Positions 1 through 8,367 of a stretch of 64,000 nucleotides of DNA are shown here, in pieces. Every line of letters starts with the position of its first letter. Position 1 is the first letter of the stretch. The translations under genes were made by a program, and so were the position numbers. The stretch is from Fodinibius salipaludis (GTDB lineage: Bacteria > Bacteroidota > Rhodothermia > Balneolales > Balneolaceae). The stretch lies in the NCBI RefSeq assembly GCF_002287075.1, contig NZ_NSKE01000001.1, forward strand, positions 186,001 to 250,000, given 5' to 3'. Below the pieces are notes generated by a model that was not told the origin of the DNA, ran no database searches, and saw only the letters and a list, made by a program, of their open reading frames with translations.

Positions 1-1929
1 AGCGTGAATACAGGGCGAAAGTGACGACTCGTGCACCGTCCTCGGTTCGTAGAAATCAAAATTGCGGCGGATAGTATCTTCATCAAAATGATCCTCAAAA
101 AAGTACAGCCCCTGCACCACATCACCTTGCTTGATAAAACAGGAGCGTAGAATTCGATCCCAAGACCAGTGCTGATTAATAGGTCGTTCGCTCTTGTCTA
201 ACTCGCTGGCCGTACGCTGAACTTTATCCAGATAATTATCTTGCTGCAAAAAGATCCCCAAGTCCTCATCTTCACCAAGATAAACACGATCTAAAATATC
301 ATTCCAGTGCTCTGTCTCAGCATCATCATAAGAGGTTTTTTGGCGAATTTCCTCAAACTGTTCCGGGGACTCATCGCGCACTTTTTCAATGGCTTCCATC
401 GTATAGCGCATACACCAGCAGGCGATATACGAAGTATACCAGTTGTTATTGATGTTATTCTCGTACTCATTCGGCCCCGTTACTCCCAGCATTACATACT
501 TCTGACGTTTTTCAGAAAAGTTAAACCGTTGACTCCAAAATCTTGAGATAGCAATCAGAACTTCCAAGCCGGCTTCTTCGAGGTACGATTCGTCGCCCGT
601 ATGACGGATATAATTGTAAATCGCATAAGCGATAGCACCGTTGCGGTGAACTTCCTCAAACGTGATTTCCCACTCGTTATGACACTCCTCCCCGTTCATT
701 GTCACCATGGGATACAATGCTGCCCCATCGGTAAACCCAAGCTTTTGGGCATTTTCTATTGCCTTGGGCAGGTGTCGGTAACGATACCACAACAGTTGTC
801 GGGCTACCTTGTCGGGAGCAGTATTCAAATAAAACGGCAAGCAATACGCTTCGGTATCCCAGTATGTACAACCGCCGTATTTTTCACCTGTAAACCCTTT
901 GGGACCAATATTTAGGCGTTCATCTTCACCGGTATATGTTTGGTACAGCTGAAAAATGTTAAATCGAATACCCTGTTGGGCCTCGTCATCCCCCTCGATA
1001 TGCACGTCACTCCCCTTCCAAATATTGAGCCAGCGATCGGTATGCTCCTTCTTTAATTGCTTAAAACCGACCTTCGCTATATCGTCTACTGATTGCTTAG
1101 TATGGGAATGTAAGCGCTTACGAGCATGGTTCAAAGAAGAAGAAACTACGGCATATTTCTGAAGTTGAACTTCGTCATTTTCCTCAACTGAGATCTCATA
1201 GGCCTGATCAACATACATTGAGGAAACGGAAGCGGTCGCTTCAAGATCCAGTGACTTTCCATTTTTTTGGACGGTATTTTTCATTGCTGCTGCGACATGG
1301 AAAGCAAGCTTTTTCGTTTTCGTTGTTACCACACCGCCATCATCAAAAGAATCCTGTGTTCCCTCATCCCAAAAAATCTCATCATAGTTGGCGTCTTCAT
1401 TATACACTTCCCCGTTTATGTAGGGCGCAAGTTTAACAGTACCGGAAAAATTCAGCGCCTTAATTTTATATTCTATGACTCCCACCTCGGTTCGTTCCAT
1501 GCTTACAAATCGGCACGCTTCCACCGCAATTTTATTGCCGCTTTGCAGCTCGGCAACAAAACTGCGCTGTAGCAATCCCTGTTTCATATCGAGGGTGCGC
1601 GTAAAATCCGTGACCGAACATTCAGCCAAATCTAACTGTTCTCCGTTCACATAGACATCAATGCCAATCCAATTTACTGAGTTAAGTACCTTGGCAAAAT
1701 AGTCGGGGTAACCGTTTTTCCACCACCCTACTTTAGTAGGATCAGGATAATAAATGCCCCCAATATAGCTGCCTTGTAGCGAATCGCCGCTGTAATGCTC
1801 TTCAAAATTGGCCCGCTGCCCCATATGTCCGTTACCAATGCTAAAAATACTCTCCGATGAGCGTTGGCGCTGGGGATCAAAACCTTCTTCAATAATTTTC
1901 CATTCATCAGTTTCCAGATACTTGTCCAT
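1..1929 (-). CDS. Glycoside hydrolase family 65 maltose phosphorylase, 3' end cut by window edge
   Basis: Reading the minus strand from the ATG at 1929 gives 643 codons with no stop before the window edge, so the C-terminus is missing (the family is usually about 750-790 residues). Visible family landmarks are the TYWDTEAYCLPFY segment, the TGPNEYENN segment carrying the glutamate that acts as general acid in GH65 phosphorylases, and KQGDVVQGLYFF. The enzyme phosphorolyses maltose to glucose and beta-glucose-1-phosphate in the cytoplasm; there is no signal peptide. The gene follows pgmB by 39 bases, and pgmB handles exactly this product, which favours maltose phosphorylase over kojibiose or trehalose phosphorylase, although substrate cannot be settled from sequence. 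A LacI-type palindrome lies inside it at 1109-1122. Confidence 0.9.
   Translation of the reverse strand, partial: MDKYLETDEWKIIEEGFDPQRQRSSESIFSIGNGHMGQRANFEEHYSGDSLQGSYIGGIYYPDPTKVGWWKNGYPDYFAKVLNSVNWIGIDVYVNGEQLDLAECSVTDFTRTLDMKQGLLQRSFVAELQSGNKIAVEACRFVSMERTEVGVIEYKIKALNFSGTVKLAPYINGEVYNEDANYDEIFWDEGTQDSFDDGGVVTTKTKKLAFHVAAAMKNTVQKNGKSLDLEATASVSSMYVDQAYEISVEENDEVQLQKYAVVSSSLNHARKRLHSHTKQSVDDIAKVGFKQLKKEHTDRWLNIWKGSDVHIEGDDEAQQGIRFNIFQLYQTYTGEDERLNIGPKGFTGEKYGGCTYWDTEAYCLPFYLNTAPDKVARQLLWYRYRHLPKAIENAQKLGFTDGAALYPMVTMNGEECHNEWEITFEEVHRNGAIAYAIYNYIRHTGDESYLEEAGLEVLIAISRFWSQRFNFSEKRQKYVMLGVTGPNEYENNINNNWYTSYIACWCMRYTMEAIEKVRDESPEQFEEIRQKTSYDDAETEHWNDILDRVYLGEDEDLGIFLQQDNYLDKVQRTASELDKSERPINQHWSWDRILRSCFIKQGDVVQGLYFFEDHFDEDTIRRNFDFYEPRTVHESSLSPCIHA
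1109..1122. promoter_or_regulatory. LacI-type operator-like palindrome inside the GH65 gene
   Basis: TGTAAGCGCTTACG, with the perfect 12-base palindrome GTAAGCGCTTAC at 1110-1121 and the central CG step favoured by LacI-family hinge helices. The same 14-mer occurs upstream of pckA at 35113-35126. It lies in codons for Arg-Lys-Arg-Leu-His, so a coding coincidence is possible. A 12-mer is expected about 0.004 times in 64 kb at equal base frequencies. Confidence 0.45.
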
Positions 1930-1968
1930 ATATCGAAAATTTTAGATCAAAATATTGTTACTTACCTG

Positions 1969-2631
1969 TTACTCGTCGCTAAGTTTTTCAAACAATTCTT
2001 TAGGCGTCAGTCCAATAAAATTCGGGACAACCAAATCAGCATCCCCCAAATACTCTTCGGAACCAACACCTACGCTCATAAATCCACCATTATTGGCTGC
2101 CTCCACTCCGGAAACAGCATCTTCAAAGACGATTGTTTTTGACGGATCGGCATTCATTGCTTTTACTCCTTTCAGAAATACTTCTGGATCAGGCTTGGTA
2201 TTTTCTACTTTTGTACCGTCAATAATAACCTCAAAAGTATCATTAAGCTGCAGATAGTCAATAATGTAGGGTGCATTTTTGCTGGATGATCCGATACCCA
2301 GCGGAATATTCATCCCTTGCAATGATTCTATAAAACTGGGCACACCTTCCAAGATATCATCGGGCGTTAATTCAGCGATAGCATCCTGATACCAACCATT
2401 CTTTTTATCCATCAGTTGTTGAATCTCCTCCTCGGGCAATTCACGATCGTCAAGAGCTAAAATTTTCTCAATGGATTTTCGTCGACTTACTCCTTTTAAC
2501 TGTTCATTAAATTCTTCACCAAATGAAATTCCCAAGGATTTAGCAAGTCGCTGCCAAGCTTTAAAATGGGCATCTGATGTTTCAACAATAACGCCGTCTA
2601 AATCAAAAATACATGCATCAACTTTAACCAT
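1969..2631 (-). CDS. pgmB: Beta-phosphoglucomutase (HAD superfamily)
   Basis: A 220-residue HAD-family protein that converts beta-glucose-1-phosphate to glucose-6-phosphate through a beta-1,6-bisphosphate intermediate. HAD motif I is FDLDGVIVET (the first Asp is the nucleophile, the second the acid/base), motif II is in GIGSSSKN, and the C-terminal VFEDAVSGVEAA carries the Mg-binding acidic residue. The alpha-helical cap lies between residues of about 15 and 90. Length and motifs match beta-PGM rather than generic phosphatases. It sits between lacI (53 bases upstream) and the GH65 phosphorylase gene whose product it uses, so assignment by both sequence and context is strong. Confidence 0.92.
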   Translation of the reverse strand: MVKVDACIFDLDGVIVETSDAHFKAWQRLAKSLGISFGEEFNEQLKGVSRRKSIEKILALDDRELPEEEIQQLMDKKNGWYQDAIAELTPDDILEGVPSFIESLQGMNIPLGIGSSSKNAPYIIDYLQLNDTFEVIIDGTKVENTKPDPEVFLKGVKAMNADPSKTIVFEDAVSGVEAANNGGFMSVGVGSEEYLGDADLVVPNFIGLTPKELFEKLSDE

Positions 2632-2684
2632 AAATCACAAAATAATTTGAACTTCTATTTCCTTACTACAGACCAATATATTTA

Positions 2685-3704
2685 TCACGCCTTTTCCTTT
2701 ATTTCTTTTTCGGTAGAGGAGCGCAGAATAAGCTCCGGTGCAAAAACCTTATGCTCGGGCTCTGCTTCTCTATTTTTCATTCTTTTCATCAGTTTCTTAG
2801 TAGCCAGCGTACCCATATCATACATTGGCTGACGAATGGTTGACAAACCTATATAATTCGAAATCGTTATATCATCATAGCCTATGATGGGTATTTCCAT
2901 CCCTTTTTCTTCCATTGCTTTCATCGCACCTACGGCCTGTATATCGGAAGTACAAAAACAGGCTTGCGGAGGATTCGGCAATTCCAGTAACTTAATCATT
3001 GCTTCGTAACCGTTCTGTTCCGAAAAGCCATCTCGATACATAGAATCTCCCGTAACAATAAGATCTTCCTCAACAGTAACTCCTGCTTCATTAAGTGCCT
3101 TCTCATATCCCTCTATACGCTTTCTGCCGGGTTTTGAGGTCTTCATTGCACTGATTATGGCTATGCGGGTCAACCCATTTTCCAAGAAATAATTCATTGC
3201 TTTTTCGATACCCTCCTCATTATCGACAGAAACAGAATCCATCCCGGGATAAGACTCATCGATAAGCGTAATCGGCATGTCATAATCTTGCAACTGCTCG
3301 AGTTCTGTATCTCGCAAATGTGTTGAAATAAAAAGATACCCGTCGGCCCACTGGCGCTTTATAATATTCTTTACCTGGGGAAACATGTTATCTTTCCCAT
3401 TGCTCTGTACATTAAAAATATTCAGATCATAATTGTAATTGGAAATCTCATCCTGAATACCTGCCAACACTTCCATAAAAAAGTAATTGGACAGCACCGG
3501 CACTACTACCATAATTATATTCTTTTTCTTACGCGCAAGTCCCTGTGCATAGGCCTGCGGATAATATCCCAGCTCATCAGCCACTTTTAATACTTTCTCT
3601 CTTGTTTTATCCGCAATTCCATCACTGTTATTAACAACACGAGAAACGGTGGCAATACTTACACCCGCTTTTTTTGCAATGTCATATATTGTACTTCCAG
3701 CCAA
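2685..3704 (-). CDS. LacI-family transcriptional regulator of the maltose operon
   Basis: 339 residues. The N-terminal HTH (TIYDIAKKAGVSIATVSRVV, about residues 4-24) and the hinge-helix region ending at about residue 60 are typical of LacI/GalR proteins; the rest is a periplasmic-binding-like sensor domain. It is the first gene of a probable lacI-pgmB-GH65 operon, so the effector is likely a maltodextrin or sugar phosphate (inference). A palindrome 48-67 bases upstream of its start suggests autoregulation, and matching half-sites upstream of pckA suggest a wider regulon. The specific ligand and whether it represses or activates cannot be read from sequence. Confidence 0.93.
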   Translation of the reverse strand: MAGSTIYDIAKKAGVSIATVSRVVNNSDGIADKTREKVLKVADELGYYPQAYAQGLARKKKNIIMVVVPVLSNYFFMEVLAGIQDEISNYNYDLNIFNVQSNGKDNMFPQVKNIIKRQWADGYLFISTHLRDTELEQLQDYDMPITLIDESYPGMDSVSVDNEEGIEKAMNYFLENGLTRIAIISAMKTSKPGRKRIEGYEKALNEAGVTVEEDLIVTGDSMYRDGFSEQNGYEAMIKLLELPNPPQACFCTSDIQAVGAMKAMEEKGMEIPIIGYDDITISNYIGLSTIRQPMYDMGTLATKKLMKRMKNREAEPEHKVFAPELILRSSTEKEIKEKA

Positions 3705-3751
3705 TTGTCTATCCCTCTAAATATCCTGATTAAAATGACAGTTTATGTAAA

Positions 3752-3771
3752 AAATGTAAGGGCTTACATTT
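3752..3771. promoter_or_regulatory. Palindromic operator upstream of lacI
   Basis: AAATGTAAG-GG-CTTACATTT, two perfect 9-base arms around a 2-base centre. It lies 48 bases upstream of the lacI start codon, between lacI and the 3' end of pabB. The half-site TGTAAG is the one seen at 1109-1122 and 35113-35126. It fits the symmetric operators of LacI/CcpA-type proteins and is well placed for autoregulation; binding itself is inferred. Confidence 0.7.
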
Positions 3772-3864
3772 CTAATAACAACTAATTTTAAGGATTTCGC
3801 AACTACTCATTTATATCCCTAAAATAGACCTTCATAGCTATATAACAGCATTTTATTAAAGTAA

Positions 3865-5148
3865 TTACTTTTCTTCACAGTTCTCAAATACATCCGAAAG
3901 CGCGCGAGCCTTAATCTGTGTTTCTTCCCATTCTTTCTGGGGATCAGAATCACCGGTGATTGCGCCCCCTACTCCATAATATAAATAATTATTTTTGATG
4001 ATCGCTGTTCTAATAACCACATTAAAATCAAAATCTCCGCCAGGGGTTATATATCCAATTGCACCAGAGTATATCCCCCTCTTATAATCTTCAAGTTCTT
4101 CAATAGTTTCCATGGCACTTATTTTAGGAGCTCCTGTCATTGATCCCATCGGGAAACAAGCCCGGAGAATATTTACCGGATCTTCCTCCTTCGCTTCGGC
4201 TGTAACGGTAGATACCATCTGATGTACCGTTCCAAATGACTGTATATCAAAAAGCTCAGGGACTTTAACCGTACCCTCCTTTGCAATCCGACTTAAGTCA
4301 TTCCGAACCAAATCAACAATCATCAGGTTTTCGGCCTGCTCCTTCTTTGATGAAAGTAATTCTTTTCTTAAAATATCATCTTCGTTAATTGATGCTCCCC
4401 GTTTAGTTGTTCCCTTAATAGGTTGCGAATAAACGGTACTTCCCTTCTTCCTAAGAAATCGCTCAGGCGACTGGCAACAAACCGATAGTTCATCAAATTG
4501 CAAAAAGCTTCCGAATGGTACGGGACCTATTTCACGCATCCTTTGATATAATTGCAGTGCAGAACCTTTAAAAGGGGCTATCATTTGATGTGAAAGATTG
4601 ATTTCGTAAAAATCTCCCTCTGTAATCAAAAACTGCGACTTTTCAATTTTTTGAATATAACGCTGCCGGCTTGTCTGAGGTTTCAGCCTTCCAAGTTCAC
4701 ATTCTTCCTTCAAAGAAATAACCGAATCAATAATTTCATCTTTTGATGGCATATCTCCTATAATCAACTCCTCCTTTTGGGATTTGTGATCGTACCGAAG
4801 TAAAAAGCCGGGCTCCATGAAGTACATATCCCCGGCTCCTACCGGATCAGGGTTGGAAGAGTCTAACTGCTCGATATTATTTTTTAAATCATATCCCAAA
4901 TAGCCAAATAACCAGCTATCCACTCGGTTTCGAAAACTCTGTAAGGCGTCCCACGGATTTTGATTATACTGCTGTTCTTCGACACCCGTAATTTCAATTA
5001 TTTGATTGCCATGCGCCTTAATAATAGACTCAGGCTGCGCCGCCAAATAAGATACATTGGATGAAGGGTGGTCTTCAGACTGTGACTGTAATAAAATCAC
5101 ATCACCCCGGGAGGCAAAATACTGCGTCAATGTAAGCAGATCGACCAT
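3865..5148 (-). CDS. pabB: Aminodeoxychorismate synthase component I
   Basis: 427 residues, a chorismate-binding enzyme that makes 4-amino-4-deoxychorismate for p-aminobenzoate and folate. Characteristic segments of the anthranilate synthase I/PabB fold are YSQPIKGTTKRG, IVDLVRNDLSR, SFGTVHQMVSTV and CFPMGSMTGAPKISAME. PabB rather than TrpE is favoured because the PIKGT lysine typical of many PabB enzymes is present and because pabC lies 2 bases upstream. No glutamine amidotransferase (PabA) is fused or adjacent, so it would have to be encoded elsewhere. It is the last gene of the pfkA-GH13-thioredoxin-like-pabC-pabB run. Confidence 0.88.
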   Translation of the reverse strand: MVDLLTLTQYFASRGDVILLQSQSEDHPSSNVSYLAAQPESIIKAHGNQIIEITGVEEQQYNQNPWDALQSFRNRVDSWLFGYLGYDLKNNIEQLDSSNPDPVGAGDMYFMEPGFLLRYDHKSQKEELIIGDMPSKDEIIDSVISLKEECELGRLKPQTSRQRYIQKIEKSQFLITEGDFYEINLSHQMIAPFKGSALQLYQRMREIGPVPFGSFLQFDELSVCCQSPERFLRKKGSTVYSQPIKGTTKRGASINEDDILRKELLSSKKEQAENLMIVDLVRNDLSRIAKEGTVKVPELFDIQSFGTVHQMVSTVTAEAKEEDPVNILRACFPMGSMTGAPKISAMETIEELEDYKRGIYSGAIGYITPGGDFDFNVVIRTAIIKNNYLYYGVGGAITGDSDPQKEWEETQIKARALSDVFENCEEK

Positions 5149-5150
5149 CC

Positions 5151-6032
5151 CTAATTACGTTTTAGTAGGTTTCCGTTATCTCTGCGAAATTGAGTATATC
5201 GGTTTTGCAATTCGCCTATTACAGGGTGATCAACAGCAAAGTCTTGATTATTAACTGTTTCTACAGCTAATACCTCTCGGACTGAATTACAAATCCACAC
5301 AGCATCGGCATCCAAAAGATGATCAAGATAATATTTTCCTTCTTTATATTTCCACCGATTACTTTTTTCTATTATTTCTAAAACGATATTTCGGGTGATT
5401 CCGGGAATAAGATCACATTCTTCATCAGGTGTAAAAATGGTATTCCCCTTGACCCAAAAAATATTAGCAATGGTGGTTTCTGAAATAAACCCGTCAATTG
5501 TTTGCATCAGGGCATCATCCCCTCCTCTTTCCGCAGCCTCCTGAGCAGCCAGGATATAGTTAATCCCGTTCGTAAACTTAACTGATGATGGTATCGACCG
5601 GGAAGGAACGCGCCTTCTATCAACAGTAGCCAATGTGGGAGTAGAAAAATTATCGGGACAGACCGAAGCAGTTATTGAATAATGTATATCGCTCTTATCT
5701 TGCGGATGATACCCCCGTTGACCGTCTCTCCATACTTGCATACGAACAATAGCATCAGTGCTTAATAACTGCTGCTTTTTCAACAGTTTCCTTAGCTGTT
5801 CTTTAATTGCTCCAATTTTTAATTCAGGATCAACTTTCATTCCCAAAATACACATTCCGGAATGTAAGCGAGCGATATGATCTTCAAAAAGAACGGTTTT
5901 GCCTTTATAAGTTCTTAAGGTTTCAAAAATACCGTCCCCGTACATCAGTCCTCGAGAAACCACCGGCACCACCGGCCGGTTTGCCGGAGTAATATTGCCA
6001 TCAAAAATAACCCAGTTATTGCTGGTTTTCAT
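5151..6032 (-). CDS. pabC: Aminodeoxychorismate lyase (class IV PLP aminotransferase fold)
   Basis: 293 residues of the fold-type IV PLP family. YGDGIFETLRTY near residue 31, the lysine-containing VKFTNGINYILAAQEAAERG region and the EccDLIPGITRN-like PLP phosphate-binding segment identify the family. Class IV includes D-amino acid and branched-chain aminotransferases; pabB immediately downstream makes PabC, which releases pyruvate from aminodeoxychorismate to give p-aminobenzoate, the likeliest role. Its ATG overlaps the stop of the upstream thioredoxin-like gene (ATGA), and pabB starts 2 bases after its stop, indicating translational coupling. Confidence 0.82.
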   Translation of the reverse strand: MKTSNNWVIFDGNITPANRPVVPVVSRGLMYGDGIFETLRTYKGKTVLFEDHIARLHSGMCILGMKVDPELKIGAIKEQLRKLLKKQQLLSTDAIVRMQVWRDGQRGYHPQDKSDIHYSITASVCPDNFSTPTLATVDRRRVPSRSIPSSVKFTNGINYILAAQEAAERGGDDALMQTIDGFISETTIANIFWVKGNTIFTPDEECDLIPGITRNIVLEIIEKSNRWKYKEGKYYLDHLLDADAVWICNSVREVLAVETVNNQDFAVDHPVIGELQNRYTQFRRDNGNLLKRN

Positions 6033-6565
6033 TTTTTTATAAGTACCCGTAAGCTATCGTATTGACGGTCATCCGAATATCCCAAGAACACATGTTTAAG
6101 GTCAAGTTTTTGATCATACACAAATTGAACGGGTAATCCGGGCATATTGAACTCAGAAAACTGTTTTGAACCTGCAACAAAATGAAAAGGGAACTGATGT
6201 TTCTGGATATACCGCTCCACCTCCTGCTTTTGAAGTCCCACAGCAGCGGCCAAAACCTCTACTTCATCTGGATGTTTCTGTTTAATTTTTGCCAATTCCG
6301 TATGTGATTTCAGTGAAGCATCCGACCAGTTTGACCATAAATCCAACACAACATATGCACCTTCAAAATCGGCTACTTTAACACTATCGTCTGATTGAAC
6401 ATTATTCCACCAAGTTGTTTGAAGGGAATCCTGTGCAAACATACGCTGCTTAAAATCAGCTTTTTCAGCAGTACGGTTACTAACGATAAAATAAGAAATC
6501 AGGGAAACGGCTACGACCGCTACAATGAGTAAAAAAGTATTAAAATGTTTGGGATCTATACGCAT
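6029..6565 (-). CDS. Membrane-anchored thioredoxin-fold protein lacking the CXXC active site
   Basis: 178 residues: one N-terminal transmembrane/signal anchor (about 9-28) followed by a TlpA/ResA-like domain. At the place where TlpA proteins have WCxPC, this protein reads WSNWSDAS (residues 77-84), with serines in place of both cysteines. The downstream cis-proline loop seems kept (GLPVQFVYD). It therefore has the fold but cannot do dithiol chemistry. It is wedged in the operon with a 2-base gap to the GH13 gene and a 4-base overlap with pabC. Role unknown; a chaperone-like or binding function is conceivable. Confidence 0.72.
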   Translation of the reverse strand: MRIDPKHFNTFLLIVAVVAVSLISYFIVSNRTAEKADFKQRMFAQDSLQTTWWNNVQSDDSVKVADFEGAYVVLDLWSNWSDASLKSHTELAKIKQKHPDEVEVLAAAVGLQKQEVERYIQKHQFPFHFVAGSKQFSEFNMPGLPVQFVYDQKLDLKHVFLGYSDDRQYDSLRVLIKK

Positions 6566-6567
6566 AA

Positions 6568-8343
6568 TTAATTCTTCTCGGGGGATAACACAGCACCAGA
6601 AATTGGCGGGAGGGTAATTGATGTTTTGCTGTTGTATACCTCCACACGATTCCCGGTAATCATATTCTCAAGATGCTTCCCTTCTTCAACTTCAAAATGA
6701 TTAAGTGGTATTCTAATTTTTTGTGTCTGTTCTGAACGATTAACAACCACTAAGCAAAACATCTTCTTATTTAGAAATCGAACAAACGCAAATACATTCG
6801 CATCATTTTCAATGAGCAGTTCCTGAAACTCTCCTTTTCGCAGTGCTAAATGCTGATTCCTGATCACCCCCAATTTCTTATACCAGTTAAATAACCCCTC
6901 ATCAAAATAATTTTCATCAGCAGGGCGGTCTTTGTCCAACGGATGGGTAGCCTCCGGCTCATAATCGAGATCCGGCCACACCATCGGCTTCCGGTCATCG
7001 GGATCGTCAGCCCCCCACATTCCGGCTTCCGTACCGTAAAATATCATGGGAGCTCCCACATAGGTATATTGAAATAACGCAATGAGTCTTTGCAGGCGAC
7101 GTTCTTCGGGATTTGGTTTACGGACGTCAAAACCCTCTTTTGGCTTGGTCTTCGTATCAAATTCACGACCTGGATTTACAATCATCGAAGCCACACGCGG
7201 TGTATCGTGACTATCCATCAGATTTTGCTGCACCAGTTTAGCTTCATCAGGTACTCCTTCTCTAATTGATCGCAGGCGTTTTATAAAATCAGTAGCCGAC
7301 ACCGATTGATCAATCATATAATCTTGAACTGCTTCGGTAAATGGATAATTCATAGCTGCGGTAAAGAGCTCACCGTTCACCCATTCCCTGCCCTTCTCTG
7401 TCCATATTTCTCCCACGGTATAAGCATTGGGGTTAACACGTCTAACCAATGCATTCCATTCCTTCCAAAACTTTTGTCCAACTTCTTCGGGGACATCCAG
7501 CCGCCAGCCATCGATGCCATCCGACGGGTTACCATCCCCATCAGGATCCATCCACCGACGCGTGATAGCAAAAATATGCTCTCGTACGGGCTTTACCAGT
7601 GTCTCATCTACTTCCTTTAATTCAGGCAGGCTTTTCACGCCCCACCAGCCGTCATAATCAAACTTCTGGCCGTTGTCATCCGCAAACGAATTGACAGAAT
7701 ACCAGTCTTTATACCGAGATTTGGACTGGTTCTTCATTACATCCCTAAAAGCCCAAAAATCAGTTCCCGTATGATTAAAGACTCCGTCAATGATGATTCT
7801 CATCTCCCGTTTATGAACCTCTTCAATAAGCTTCAAAAATAGCTTATCCGCTGATGTCCACTGCCAGGTATCCGGATCTTCGGGATCTTCCTGCTTCATA
7901 ATTTCCACATCCCCCTCGGGATCGGGACCAAAAAAACGATCAATATGGTGATAGTGGCTGGTATCATATTTATGGAGAGACACTGCGTCAAATACAGGAT
8001 TTAAATAGATCCCTCCAATTCCCAACTCCTGTAAATAATCAAGCTTATCAATAATACCCTGCAGGTCACCGCCGTAACGACGTTTAAAAACGCCATTACG
8101 AAAAGAATCTCCCAATGATTTCTCCCAATCAGCCTGTTTATACCAGTCACCGGTCCACGGTGATATTTTCCATCCCTTAGGTCCGCCTACTCTTTCACGT
8201 ATAGGATCGTTGAATGGATCTCCATTCCGAAACCGCTCTGGAAAAATCTGATACCAAACCACATGCTTCGCCCATTCCGGAGCATGGTAAGAAGTATCAA
8301 CCGGATTTCCATTATGGGATGTATTTTCGAGATCGTTTTCCAT
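6568..8343 (-). CDS. Cytoplasmic GH13 alpha-amylase family enzyme (cyclomaltodextrinase/neopullulanase type)
   Basis: 591 residues with the (beta/alpha)8 barrel of GH13. Catalytic residues are visible: nucleophile Asp283 in GWRLDV, acid/base Glu312 in VGEIW, and stabilising Asp380 in DSHDTPR; DGVFNHTG (about 186-193) is conserved region I. There is no signal peptide and no room for an N-terminal CBM34 domain, since the barrel begins near residue 25 (HVVWYQIFPERF). It probably hydrolyses imported maltodextrins or cyclodextrins to maltose for the GH65 phosphorylase. It starts 24 bases after pfkA. Exact specificity (cyclomaltodextrinase, neopullulanase or maltogenic amylase) is not decidable here. 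Confidence 0.88.
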   Translation of the reverse strand: MENDLENTSHNGNPVDTSYHAPEWAKHVVWYQIFPERFRNGDPFNDPIRERVGGPKGWKISPWTGDWYKQADWEKSLGDSFRNGVFKRRYGGDLQGIIDKLDYLQELGIGGIYLNPVFDAVSLHKYDTSHYHHIDRFFGPDPEGDVEIMKQEDPEDPDTWQWTSADKLFLKLIEEVHKREMRIIIDGVFNHTGTDFWAFRDVMKNQSKSRYKDWYSVNSFADDNGQKFDYDGWWGVKSLPELKEVDETLVKPVREHIFAITRRWMDPDGDGNPSDGIDGWRLDVPEEVGQKFWKEWNALVRRVNPNAYTVGEIWTEKGREWVNGELFTAAMNYPFTEAVQDYMIDQSVSATDFIKRLRSIREGVPDEAKLVQQNLMDSHDTPRVASMIVNPGREFDTKTKPKEGFDVRKPNPEERRLQRLIALFQYTYVGAPMIFYGTEAGMWGADDPDDRKPMVWPDLDYEPEATHPLDKDRPADENYFDEGLFNWYKKLGVIRNQHLALRKGEFQELLIENDANVFAFVRFLNKKMFCLVVVNRSEQTQKIRIPLNHFEVEEGKHLENMITGNRVEVYNSKTSITLPPISGAVLSPEKN

Positions 8344-8367
8344 TACATTATATCGGCATACACACTT

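Noticed and set aside
5865-5880. TGTAAGCGAGCG, half of the LacI-type palindrome
   Set aside because: Only one arm matches and it lies inside pabC; not counted as an operator.
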